Of a stretch of 64,000 bases of DNA, positions 25,493-37,064 are shown piece after piece. The stretch lies in NCBI RefSeq assembly GCF_000189635.1, contig NW_002476163.1, forward strand, positions 372,001-436,000. The letters are read 5' to 3'. This DNA comes from Tetrahymena thermophila SB210 (lineage: Eukaryota; Ciliophora; Oligohymenophorea; Hymenostomatida; Tetrahymenidae). The translations under genes and the position numbers were made by a program. Every line of letters begins with the position of its first letter. Position 1 is the first letter of the stretch. The notes beneath the pieces are model-generated. The model was not told the origin of the DNA and did not search any database. It saw only the letters and a program-made list of their open reading frames with translations.

Positions 25493-28427
25493 TATCAGAG
25501 ATTATTTTTGTATTAATATTTTTAATTAATTAAATTTATATAGATTTAATAGTCTTCTCTTTTTAATTCACAATAATTTAATTTATTTACTGACTAAATT
25601 TAGTGTTATTAAATACCTAAATATAGAATTTATCTTTTAAACAGACACTAAAATTTAAATATTGATTAAATTTATTTACCTATTTCAAATAAATTAAATA
25701 AATTTATCAATTATATTCATAAAAAAAATATTTAGCAAATAAATAGGTATCTAAAAATTTATAATTTGATGAATTAATCTTCATTAACAAAAATCAAATA
25801 ATTTTATTCAAATCACATTAATACTGCATTATTAAAACTGGTTAATTTAACAAGTTTTTAAACTTAATCAAATTGAATAAAAATAAATACTTAAAAAAAA
25901 TATGAATTATTATTTGCAAAATAGCTAAACTCTTTGTATTTTAAGGAAAGAAAAGGTTTCTAAATTTAGTTAATTATGAACAATTTATAATACTAAATAT
26001 TGGTTCTAAAATATATGTAATAGTTTATTATTTGATACCGCAACATTTTTAGTCTCGTTCTCACAATTACCAAAAAAAAGAGAGGCTACAAGAAAAATGT
26101 AAATAATTAGAATAATTTGGAATTTTCCGCAAGAGTTGAAGGATTGTGAACCTAATGATAGATTTAAACAAAATAAAAATTTACATTTTTTAGATTCATC
26201 ACAACTCCACTCCTTACACGATTCAAAGAGAAGTCTTAAGATATTACTAAAAACAAATTAATTAAGTATCTCTAATTCGAATCAAAACATAAATTCATAA
26301 AAATAATACTTAAAATAGCAAAATATCCATTCAAATTTAAATAATAAATTTATGCAATTTTAAAATAGATATTTATTTTATTTCAAATTTATAGAACTAG
26401 TTTAGTTTACAAAAATTTAAAGGATCAATTTAATAATTGCATTTAGTTGTAATTTACTATAACTAATTTTCCTATTAAAATTAAGCAGTAAAAGCCTTTG
26501 TATTTTTTTAAATATTTATTACTTTTTACTTGCTTTAATTTTTAGGAATACTAATACAAAAAGGTATGTGATACCTAGTAATTTGAAAACTATGCAGTAG
26601 ATTACTTTAAATCTTTTACAAGAGGAGGATTTTATATGACATTATGAATTATTATTCATTATAGTCTTTAATATTTTAGATATTACTTTTTTTGAATTTA
26701 ACATTTGTTAGACTCTTTTACACTTTATGTTCTAGTCTATTAAAATCTATATTACTAATACCTTTAATAGAAAATAAAAGGTCTAATTTAAAGTTTCTAT
26801 TATTAAAATATTTGAAATTAATATGGTAGTAACTTGATAAATACTAACTACACTTGCTTTTTTAATCATTTATATAAATCCCTGTAATTTTTTATAATTT
26901 AGTTTTATTGAAATGCAATTTTAATGTCAAAAGATGTTTATTATAAGCTTTTTATTTTTATTTTTATTAAAATTGGAATGGCTTGCATTTTTTAATTATC
27001 TTAATATTTAGTCTTTTCACTTATAGATTTCATGAGAGTTTGATTTTTATTTGAATATTATAGTTCTATTTGTAGTTGATAAAGTTTGAATAGTACGAAA
27101 TTTAAACTTACTTAATTTAAATTTTAAAATTTACAATAGCTGTTTCTTTTAACATATTTTATTTATGCAAAAATGTAATTGAATATCTATTATTTAATAG
27201 TTTTTAAGAGCATTCAGAAGAAGAACTTTTAAAAATCAAAAGCTTATTATTTTTCTATCAATTATTCTGAAGGTATGAATTTTTCTTTATTTGCAAGCTA
27301 TTTCTTATTTTTTATTAAAGCAAATTCTTATTTTGCTACAAAAAGAAAATCTATAATTTAAGCTGTTTATTTTTCATTTGGATATCCTTTTATTATGTTT
27401 AAAAAAGTTATTGAATTTAAAAATAATTAATAAGTTACCTATTATTTGCACTTAACAATTTGTAAGATTATCTTTATTTATATTGTTTTTAAAATATTCA
27501 TTTTTGAATAATCTACATTTTTCATTAAATAAATTGCTTAATTATTTAAATTTCTCTTTAAGTTGAATTCTTGTTATATTTTTCTTATTAATTTAATTAA
27601 TTTTTTATATAGATCAGTAATCAATAGTAAAAAATTTTATGAAAATCTACTTCACATTAAATAACTAATTTATCATATTTTATTTATGTTTAAATTATCT
27701 AAATCCTAAAAGAAAGTAATTAATTTACTTATATAATGAACTGAATTAAGAAAAATAATCTTAAATTTTGCTAATCTTTGAATCATTAATTAAAAAAGCT
27801 TTTATTCAAATTTAAACAAAACTGACTCCATAAAATTTGAGTTTATCTTAATTTGTGAATAGCAACAAAAAAAAATCGTTAATTTAACAACAATTTTGTT
27901 TACTTTAATATTATTTCTGAATGATTGATTTAACATAAATACTAAATAATTAAATTATTAATTTTTATTTTTAATTTATGTCTACATTTTTTATTAATGT
28001 TAAAATAGTTAAAAAGGATATGTTCATTTAAAAATTAAATTACAAAAATTTTAGCTTAATCCAAATTTTTTGGTAAAGTTTTTAAAACAATGGGTCTTAC
28101 TTAATTAAGAAGAATATACAGTATATACTTAAAATATACAGATTTTTTTCAATAGTATTACTAAAAATTATCATCAATCTAATATAAATAATACATTTAA
28201 ACATTCTTCTATTTAATTTTTTTTATAAATCAAATAAATGTTAATCAAGTACTAGATTTATTTTGTAGAATTTTTTATATTTGAAAACATATAAAAAAAG
28301 ACATTTTTTAAAGATATTTAATTTAGTAAAAGTAATTTTAAACACAAGAAAAACTCATAAACAATTAGATTTTTTATGATATTTAAACTTTCATTTTGTA
28401 TTTATATTATTATAATATATTAGCAAA
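25493..28427. other. Non-coding, duplicated flank with decayed sequence
   Basis: About 2.9 kb between REJ copies 3 and 4. It mirrors 33642-36100 (shared landmarks: ttggttctaaaatatatgta at 26003 and 34117; caagaggaggattttata at 26618 and 34737). No intact gene seen. It holds a broken relic of the coiled-coil ORF (see 27298-27640), and at 26030-26240 a degenerate version of the inverted-repeat element that is still recognisable at 34157. Confidence 0.6.
27298..27640 (-). pseudogene. Decayed copy of the coiled-coil ORF at 35484-35837
   Basis: Aligns on the minus strand with the 117-aa ORF of the right duplication copy. The start codon region is altered (the ATGACTGAG counterpart reads TTGATTACTGA, giving a stop), and small indels break the frame (the FNLKRNL segment survives, then the frame is lost). 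Interpreted as a pseudogene left behind after duplication. Confidence 0.55.
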
Positions 28428-31400
28428 TCAAAAATCATTGAGCTATTACAGTATTAAACTTGCTCCTATAAACTTCAGAAATATGTTTTTCCTATTCAAA
28501 CAGCCTACTAATTGATATGCCAAACCTAATTTTAATGCTGATGATAGTATACTTAAAAATAAGATGCACACAATTAGAGAACAAACATATGTTAATATCC
28601 AAGTATTCGACTAACTTACAGACGAATTAGCTAAAGACACTAGTATCAAATAGTAGCTAAAGAGAGAAAACAAAAAGCAAAACAAATAACCTAGACATCT
28701 GATCTTCTTTTATTTATGAATCAATATAAATATTATTTGATATAAAGCAAAAGATAATGAAGACATAATTGACATTATCATAATCTAAGATAGGGTTAGA
28801 TTATTCCCAAACACAACATTTATTGCTAATTTCCAAATCAATTTACAATAGTAGTTACAGATTCTAATAAGGCTTGACTATTTTTTGTTGTAGAGTAAGA
28901 ATATTGAAAACAAAGAGTGAAATAATCCTATTGCTCTAAAAAATGATATTGATTTAATATATTGTTAGAATACTATTTTTATTTCTAATTTATTTTAGGT
29001 TTTTTTGTGGTTCTGCTCATTTTATTTATTTTATGATAAATAATTTTATTTTTCTGTAGAATTTTCTTCATCCGATTAAATATCAACAACTTTTAATCCC
29101 TTAATTTTTTCTTTTTAAGAAAGTTAATATTAAAATTGACATTTTTACACAATTATTTCAAAATAAATTAAAAATTTTATCATTTAATAAAAAAATAATT
29201 TTTAATTTTTCTTAAATATTAAAATCTTTTGATTTTTTGTAAATTTTAAAACAATTTATTTTCACTGAATAAATTAACATAAAATTATTACCTTCTTCTT
29301 ATTTTTGTACTTCCTAGCAAACTTAATTTTATTTCGAGTTTATTTTTACCAAGGGATTTTGTTGCGTATTAATAGATTCCAAACTTACTAAAAAATCAGA
29401 TGTTATGAATAATTTGCACTTTTTATCTGTTTTTTTTGCTACAAATATTGATAAAGCAAACATAATATTTATCCCAAATATAACATAAATAGTAGCATAT
29501 TAGTGCCAATTTGAAAATGACAAAATTTTGGAAATTCCTTCACCATCAATAGAGTTTTAAAAGTTATCTTAAGAAATAAGATAATCTAAATCAGTAATAA
29601 GAGTTGTAAAAGAAAGGCTTTTACATTCACATGACACTATTATTTTATTATTTATTTATTTTTAAACTTTAGAACAATATTATGTAGTCCATATCGAATC
29701 TATTTTTTAAATACACTTAATTTTATTATTGTATTCAACTTCTTCAAAGTTGTAACGAATTGTTAAATTCATTTTTTAAGTTATTTGTTTTTCTTTTTAA
29801 AAAAGAAGCCTATTTAAATCAATTTCTTAATTTTTCATAGATTCACAAATAGTTATAAGTATAGAAGGATATTTTTACATTTAACTCCTTACAAAATCCA
29901 TTCCCTTTTTTTAAATAGGAGCAGAGTATATTTCTAAAAACTAACTATCATCAAAGTAAATATTTTCCTTCCAATAAATTTATTTAGTTTCAAAATATTA
30001 AGATTCTAGTTTTTAAAAAGCTTTTTCTTGATATTAAGTAAGAGACAAGTAATTAGTTGCTACTTCTGTTTTATTAACTAAGCTCACTTTTACTACAAAA
30101 TCTTAGAAGTCATACTAAATGTTCTTTTAGTTAGGTTTTAATGTTAGAGCTAACTCATCTACTATGTCACACATTAGATTAATGTATTAATTTTACCAGT
30201 TTGATAAATTCTAATCAATTTGATTGTTTTTGCAATATACTACTTTATGAATTAAGTCTAGAGAAGAGTAAAGTTACTTTTAAAATTATTCATTTTGCTC
30301 ATTATTCACTTGATTTAATCCCTTGCTTTACTCTTTTATACTTTCAAAAATATTTTAAATATCTTAAAACACATTTTTTTATTAATCCTTGTTTGCAAAT
30401 TAGTTGTAAAGCTTTTAATAAATTCTAATAATGAATTCTTGAAGGTAATTATCATAGCTAAATTTAGAAGATAAAATATTTAACTTTTATTCAATCAAGT
30501 CTTTCATTTTAGTAAGTGAGTCATCATTTTGGAATAGTATCGAATTTTTATTTTCTATATCCACAATGCACTCAGCTATCATATTTAATAGAAACAATAT
30601 TTCTTCATTTTAGTTAATCATAGAGTGATATTCAATCTTTCTGAATTGCTCATCTAAAAATTATTAATATTAAATTTTATCTAAAGTTGCATTCTCCACA
30701 TCAACTAATTTACTATAGCTTGATTTTGTATTATATTTATCTTAAGCAATCACTAAAATAAAAATTTATCCCACTGGTAAAACAGTTTTAACATAGTCAG
30801 AAGGAGAAAGTTTAGTTAAATAATTTCTTTCATATTATTTACCATAATTTAATTCTTTCTAGTATTCTTCAAAAGAGTGATAAAACATAAATTAGAAATA
30901 CAAACTACCCTCACTTGAGCTTGTGCAATTATAAACTTCTATTTGAATCTCATCTTAAAATGCCTTTAAGTTTTAATCTAAAAAAATAGTTATTAGTTTT
31001 ATTTAATAAGTTAAAATGAAGAGTTAATCTAATTACAAAAAGCTCTAAAATAAATTTATTTAAAAAAAGAACTTTTCAAATAAAAAATATTCTCGATAAA
31101 ATACTGTAAATTTTCATTAAATAAAATATGAAACTCTTTAAAAATTAATTATTTTCTGAAAATATTTAAGGAATTAAAATAAAGTAAAATATTTTTCAAA
31201 TTTATTAATTAATGAGGAGATTATACTGTATTTTAATAGGATTCTTATAAATAATTAAATAAGCAAATAAAAGAATACCTTTATTCTAAATGTTTATTAG
31301 ACAGTTTTAGGGAGGTTATCCTATCTTAAATAAATATTGTTAGGTTTTTGTGAATTCTTGAGTAATAGAATCAATAACATAAAATGTTATATTTATATGT

Positions 31401-33641
31401 TGAATTTTTTCTAAAATTGTTGATGAAAAATATTCTTCTCGCTTAAATTAAATGAGATTTTATGAGTAAAATTTAGAAAGAACACTATTAAATCCTTAAG
31501 CATTGAATTCTAATTAAAATAACAGATCTTAATTTTCCAAAGTTTAATTTTACATTTTTATCTCAAATTCTATAATTTAATTTTAAATGAAAGGTTATTT
31601 TTTGTAAGATTCATCATAATCTATATCAAAAACAAATTATCCTGTTTTAAATTTAATCTCATCAAACAAATTTTATTGAAACTTATTAAATTATGTATGA
31701 ACTCTTATAATATATTCATTATTGTTTTTCAAATACCTAGAAGGTATTTACAGTTAAAGGTTTTATGCCATACTAAAAATATTTAATTTATCCTGACATT
31801 TCTATTTTGTTGACACATCATAGCAACTCCAATTATATAAAATATCTTGATTGGTTTATGGATACATAACCTAGCTTTAAATCATAATAGACTCATTAGT
31901 ATTCATATGAGATATGTTGTTTGTTGTGATTTTCAATTACATTTAGTTTTAGTTGTTTATTTTGAAATATTTTACTTATTTATTTTGAGTTTCTTAATCT
32001 AGAAAATATTTTATTCCTACCTTTATAAATTAATTTATAAGAAAATTTTAAACAAATTCAATAAAATTTACTTCAAATAAATATTCTCCGTTTAAAAATT
32101 CATTAGCTTTTACTTCTTATTAATAATAATCACCATGAAATGATAAATTTTAATCAAAAATTTTTAACATATCTTCTATAAAGTAAATTGTAAGATATCC
32201 TACAATTTAATCTTTTTTTAATACTTTAAACTTTGAAATTTCATTTTTGATAAAAATTTAAAAGAATTAAGAATCTCCTTCTTTAAAAGTATCTACTTCA
32301 AAAGCTATTTCATACGACTGTACAACTTCGAACTCAACATATGAATTTTTAGACATAGGTATGACAGCATATTAACACTCAATAAATATTGTGTAAATGT
32401 TATAATTTTCTACAGGTATAAGCTATTCTATTAATAAATCTTAAGGGTATCTTTCTAAACTATCTATGATACTTTCAAAATTTTTTTTCCTCTAAGGATC
32501 AATATTTTCTATTTCTCCCTCCTACTCAATATTAATACCAGACTGATTCTAATTAAGAGGTAACGACTAACCAAAATAATTATAATTAAAGTTAATTTAA
32601 TTTGCTTGTATTGCATTAAAATGGTCTTTAGGGATAGTGACTTCTCCAAATATTTTATAGTGAGTGTATTTGAATGAACACTCTTTAGATAAATCATTTA
32701 TTTCATGATATATTTTTTCATTATCTGAAATGACAGGATCTTCTTTGATATTATCTGGTAAGTATTGTATTGATGATAAATAATAATTTATAAATCTTAA
32801 ATTATCTTTTATTTATTATTTAAAAAATTATTTAATTCTTTTTTTTAAAGCTCAAAATAATTTATTTTTGAAAAAAAATACTTTTTTGTTTAAATAAATA
32901 AAAATTTTAACAATTATTTTTACAAAATTTTACATTTAACTCGCTTGTATTAAGAAATACTCATCTTAATCTCAAAAATATTGTTGAATTCAGGATTAAT
33001 TCGGCATTAATTGGTATCTTAAATTACAACAGTATCTTTTATGGGATCACAATTCATTTAGCTGAATTGATATTAAGCATCCTAGTTGATAGTAAGTAAT
33101 TAAATATCGTCACTAAATTTTGCTTTGATAATGCCTTGATCATAGAAAAAGTAGTAGTAAAGGTTTTATCCATCTTCATACCATTCTTAATTTTGAATTA
33201 AATAGTTTATTTTGTTGATAAAATTTTAATAATTAAGATTACCATCAAGATTATCGTCATCTTTAGATGAGCATTTATTATTAATAAGCTAATACTCTGC
33301 AAAACATGAAATAACTTAATCTTTATTACAATATTTTTCCCCTTTCTTACATTTTTAGCAAGTATTATTGTTGTCTCTATAGTAACCAATAGGACAAGAT
33401 TAGCAGTCTTCAAGTATGAACAAATCTTTGCACTTAACACAAACTTCTTTCTCAATTATATCACATTAGCTTTCAAAGGATTACTCTTCATCAAAATCTG
33501 ATAATTCGTGATTTAGATCAGCTAAAATTTTTTAATATTACAAAGAAAAATATTATAAATTAATCCAAATTAAATTTTATTTTTACTTTTAATTTTGGAA
33601 ATCAGATGAAAAACTGTAAAATAAAATAAGAGCTTCTTCAT
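28428..33641 (-). CDS. REJ-type multi-pass membrane protein, copy 4 (full-length partner of copy 3)
   Basis: Starts at ATG 33641 (KKLLFYFTVFHLIS signal peptide); stop TGA 28430-28428. The first intron lies after the signal-peptide exon. The Cys-rich module follows: DIIEKEVCVKCKDLF, CQSCPIGYY, CQKCKKGEKYC, then CFAEYQ. The ectodomain spans about 33100-31000, followed by the C-terminal block of hydrophobic helices shared with copy 3. The Cys-rich start matches copies 1 and 2 in spacing, but the ectodomain is clearly more divergent, so 3/4 form a separate pair. Several AT-rich introns (for example about 32060-31990 and 32960-32780) were not resolved exactly. Likely cell-surface protein of unknown ligand. 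Confidence 0.7.
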
Positions 33642-35483
33642 GGTAAAAATTTTATTTGGATTAATATTTCTAAATTATTTAATTTATATTAATTTAAATA
33701 AAATCCCTTTTTAATTAACAATAATTTCATTTATTTTTCTGACTATATTTAGTTTTTTTAAATACCTAAATTTAGTATTTGCTTTTTATTTATTGAATTT
33801 GTTTATTTAATAAAAATAAGTTAAATAAACTGAGTTAATTACCTTTATTAAAAAAGATATTTAGTAAATAAATAGTTGTATCTAATGACTAAATGAATCT
33901 TGTAAAGTAAAAATGAAATAATTTTAGAATAAAGTTTTTATTCATACCAATTATACATACTAATTGAATGAGTATTTAAACTTAACTAAATAATATAAAA
34001 ATAAAATCTTAAAAAAAGTGCATTAGCATATTTAAAATAATTAATTTGAATTCTGAAGCGAAAGGAGGTTACTAGATTTAATTAATTGTTAATGATTTTT
34101 ATCTAAATTAATTAAATATTGGTTCTAAAAATATATGTAATAGTTTTGTTTTTTAACAGTAAAACCTTTATCTTCGCTTTTCTCAGCTTGCATAAAAAAG
34201 AGATTCGAGTTCGTAGCCCTTCAATTTTTTCTCGAAAAGTTTAAAATTTTTTAATTTATTTTTCATATTTCTAGCGGTCTGCTTGTGATAAACAAAATAA
34301 AAATTTTAATTTTGTGATATACTTTGCAAATCGTAACACAAACAGTCCAAATAGAGGTTTTACTGTATTACTAAATAACAATTAAATTAACAATGCTATT
34401 TCGAATCAATGAATAAATTTATTAGAATTCTACTTAAAATAACCAAGTTTCCAAACGAAAAATATAATAATTAATAAACTTATTAAATTTATATAAATAA
34501 ATATTTATAGAAATCAGATTAATAGAACGATTTAAGTAAATAAATTTATAAAAAATTAATTAAATAATTGCATTTAGTTGTAATTTACTATTACTAATTT
34601 TCCTTTTAAATATAAGCAGATATACCCATTGTATTTTTAATTAATTATTACTTGCTAATATTATTAGGAATAGTAATATGGAAGGTTACTTGAAACCTAT
34701 TCTTTGAAAATATGAAGCTTACTTCAGCCTATTTTACAAGAGGAGGATTTTACATAATATCAAGAATTATTATTTTTATTAAAAAGTTTGGATAATTTGG
34801 ATAACTATTTTTTATAAATTTAATCTTTTTTAGACTCTTTTATGCTTTCTGGTCTAGTTTACTCTAAATCTATATTACTAATAGCTTTAATAGATTATTG
34901 AAGGTCTAATTTCAAGTTTCTATTATTAAAATAGTTATAATTAGTAAATTTTATTAAAATAATAAATAATACACTTACTTTTTTGATTATTTCAGTAAAT
35001 CAGTGTGATTTTTTATTATCTAGTTTTATTGAAATGCCACTTAAATATCAGAAGAAGATTTATTTTAAGCTTTTTGTTCTTATTTTTATTGATATTATTA
35101 TTAATGCTATTCTTTTAGTTGCATTTGCTGGTATTAATTATTTTAGTTTAATATTTGATTCAATTTACTTGTTTGTATTTCTTGGGAATACTATTTTTAT
35201 TTGAATATTTTAGTTCTATTTGTAGTTGATTAAGGAGTGGATGGTATTAAATTTTAATTTACCTAACTAAAATTTAACAATTTACAAGAGCTACTTCTTT
35301 TTACCTATTTTATTTATAAAGATTTAGGCAAACAAGTATTATTGAATATTTATTCTTTAACGCTCTTTTAAGAGTTTTAAGAAGTTGATCTTTTAAAATC
35401 AAAAGCTTATTATATTTCTATCTATTATTCTGAAGGTATAAATTTTTCTTTATTTGCAAGCTATTTTTTGCTTTCTTATTGAG
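33642..35483. other. Non-coding, duplicated flank upstream of REJ copy 4
   Basis: Promoter side of REJ copy 4. It contains the inverted-repeat element at 34157-34365. A plus-strand hydrophobic frame at 34983-35204 looks membrane-protein-like, but its duplicate near 26900-27060 carries a 1-nt shift and it is not conserved, so it is not called as a gene. Confidence 0.55.
34157..34365. mobile_element. Short non-autonomous inverted-repeat element (Tc1/mariner- or pogo-like ends)
   Basis: The left end reads CAGTAAAACCTTTATC and the right end, reverse-complemented, reads CAGTAAAACCTCTATT; the first 11 bases are identical. The right end is followed by TA, the expected target duplication; the left flank is AA, so one side has decayed. 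Length 209 bp, no coding potential. CAGTAAAACC ends are typical of Tc1/mariner/pogo-type elements (family knowledge). A degenerate counterpart at 26030-26240 implies insertion before the segmental duplication. Confidence 0.55.
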
Positions 35484-35837
35484 TCAAGTTGCTATTTTGG
35501 TATAAAAAGAGAAGCTCTGACTTAAGCTATTTATTTTCTTTTTTGACATCTTTTGATTAGGTTTAAAATAGTTATTAAATTTAAAAATAATTAATAAATT
35601 ACCTATAATTAGCCCTTAGTAATTAGTAAGGTCGTCTTTAAGTATATTGTTTTTAAATTTTAATTCATTGTTCTCATTTTCGAGAACTCTACATTTTTCA
35701 TCTAAAAAAACTGCTTGCTTATAAAAGTAGTTTTTTTCTTCAGTCAATACTTAAATTTTTAAATTTCTTTTTAAATTGAAGTCTTCATCTTCTATTCTTC
35801 TTTTTAATTTCATTAATTCTTTATATACCTCAGTCAT
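35484..35837 (-). CDS. Small coiled-coil protein, 117 aa
   Basis: ATG 35837 to TGA 35486-35484, uninterrupted in the ciliate code. Residues 1-75 are strongly charged and heptad-like (YKELMKLKRRIEDED, then KCRVLENENNELKFKNNILK), typical of a coiled coil. The C-terminal third is more basic and hydrophobic, so a GT at about 35611 (ATAGGTAATTT) could be a donor and the last part may be intron. Not recognised. Its duplicate at 27298-27640 is broken, which suggests this copy alone carries any function. Confidence 0.5.
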
Positions 35838-36115
35838 TTATTATTTGTAAATTTTAAGAAAATCTGCTTCACTTTATATAACTATTTCTGCTATTTTTTT
35901 ATTTAAATCCTATTTTATGAATGTTTAAATTTTTAAATCCTAAAAGAAAACAACTAATTTACTTAAATAAATGAACTCAATTAGGAAAACTCATCTTAAA
36001 CTTTGCTAGGAACCTTTTAATCACTATAGAAAAAGCTTTGATCGAAATTTAAACTATTTGGACTCCCTAAAATTTAAATTTATTATAATATATGAATAGC
36101 AACAAGCAAAATCAT

Positions 36116-36376
36116 TCATTAAAAATGTTTACGCTAGCCTAATGATCTAATGGTATTAACATCAATACTGAATTATTATTTTATTAATCTTTAACTCTTA
36201 AGTATATCTTCATTTAGAATAGAATCTTCTTGCTAAAGTTAAAGATGTAAATTCTTATTTAAATTATTTTCCTACTAAATAGAAGACTCCTCTTTAGTTT
36301 TGTTTTTGGTAAATGAAGCTTCAAAATCAGAGCCTTCTGTTACTTCTTTAATTGCTTCTCTAATAGTTTATTTCAT
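36116..36376 (-). CDS. Small acidic/polar hypothetical protein, 86 aa
   Basis: ATG 36376 to TGA 36118-36116, single exon. It reads as a normal soluble ciliate protein (TIREAIKEVTEGSDFEASF, then QQEDSILNEDILKSQRLI) with several TAA/TAG glutamines. No domain recognised. It could be the last exon of a longer gene, but no convincing upstream exon was found in the AT-rich 36377-37064 stretch. Confidence 0.55.
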
Positions 36377-37064
36377 TGAAAATTAGTAGATATGAATATG
36401 TATTTATTTATTTGCGATATTTGCAGTTAAATTAACAATATAGATAAATAAGTTGATTATTTTTTACGTATTTTTAATAAAATTTAAATGAATAACTAAT
36501 ATTTTTTTTAATTTTGTAAAAATTAGTTCAAATCTGATTAAATACTTTAAACCTATATTGTATAACATTTTAAATTAATTCATTATCATGCTTTATGCAA
36601 GAACATAAAAAATAACTATGAAATTTAACAAATTTAACTCTTAAAAATATGCATTTTACTTAAAAATATTTTTTTTTGCAATAAAAGTTTTGTAAAATTA
36701 AAAACTAAGTGAAGGTTATGAAAAATAATGAATATTTGATTTAACTTCCATCTTATTTACTAACTAACGTTGTAAGATTAAGTACATTTAAAATGAATAT
36801 TAATATTTGTGCATTAATTAATTAGGTTGGTCATATAATTAACTAGTATTATAAAAACCAAATTCATTTCTTTTATGAAAGAGTCAGTTATAGTAAGGTT
36901 TTACTACTTGTAGAATTTTTAATCTATTTTTTAGGTTTAAATAAGTTGTTTTTTTAGTTAGAAGTAAAAAAAGAAGAAGGCATTAATCAAATTAGTCCAT
37001 TAAATCACTCTTTCTTTTCTGGTTTATTTTTTGGTATTATTTAGATGATTCATGTTTTTTTAGT
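36377..37064. other. Intergenic
   Basis: AT-rich, no open protein-like frame. A CAGT...GGTTTTACT-like string at about 36888-36900 resembles one end of the inverted-repeat elements nearby, but no partner end was found. Confidence 0.6.

Larger units (their letters stand above)
21930..28110. repeat. Left copy of tandem segmental duplication (REJ copy 3 unit)
   Basis: Direct repeat of 28121 to about 36100. The copies match downstream of, within and upstream of the REJ gene, in the same order and orientation. The left copy is about 1.8 kb shorter because of a deletion inside the REJ gene. Outer edges are approximate because they fade into AT-rich sequence. Confidence 0.7.
28121..36100. repeat. 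Right copy of tandem segmental duplication (REJ copy 4 unit)
   Basis: Full-length counterpart of 21930-28110, containing REJ copy 4, an inverted-repeat element (34157-34365) and an intact coiled-coil ORF. The two units lie head to tail with almost nothing between them, as expected for unequal recombination. Edges approximate. Confidence 0.7.

Noticed and set aside
34983-35204. Plus-strand membrane-protein-like ORF of 73 aa
   Set aside because: Its duplicate at about 26900-27060 is out of frame by 1 nt and the upstream sequence gives no consistent gene. Kept only as a remark on the flank.
36127-36165. tRNA-like string with a D-arm look (gctagcctaatgatctaatg)
   Set aside because: No T-arm or acceptor stem partner, and the bases are the coding end of the 86-aa minus-strand ORF.
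36885-36905. AGTAAGGTTTTACTACT, resembling one end of the inverted-repeat elements
   Set aside because: No matching opposite end within several hundred bases.
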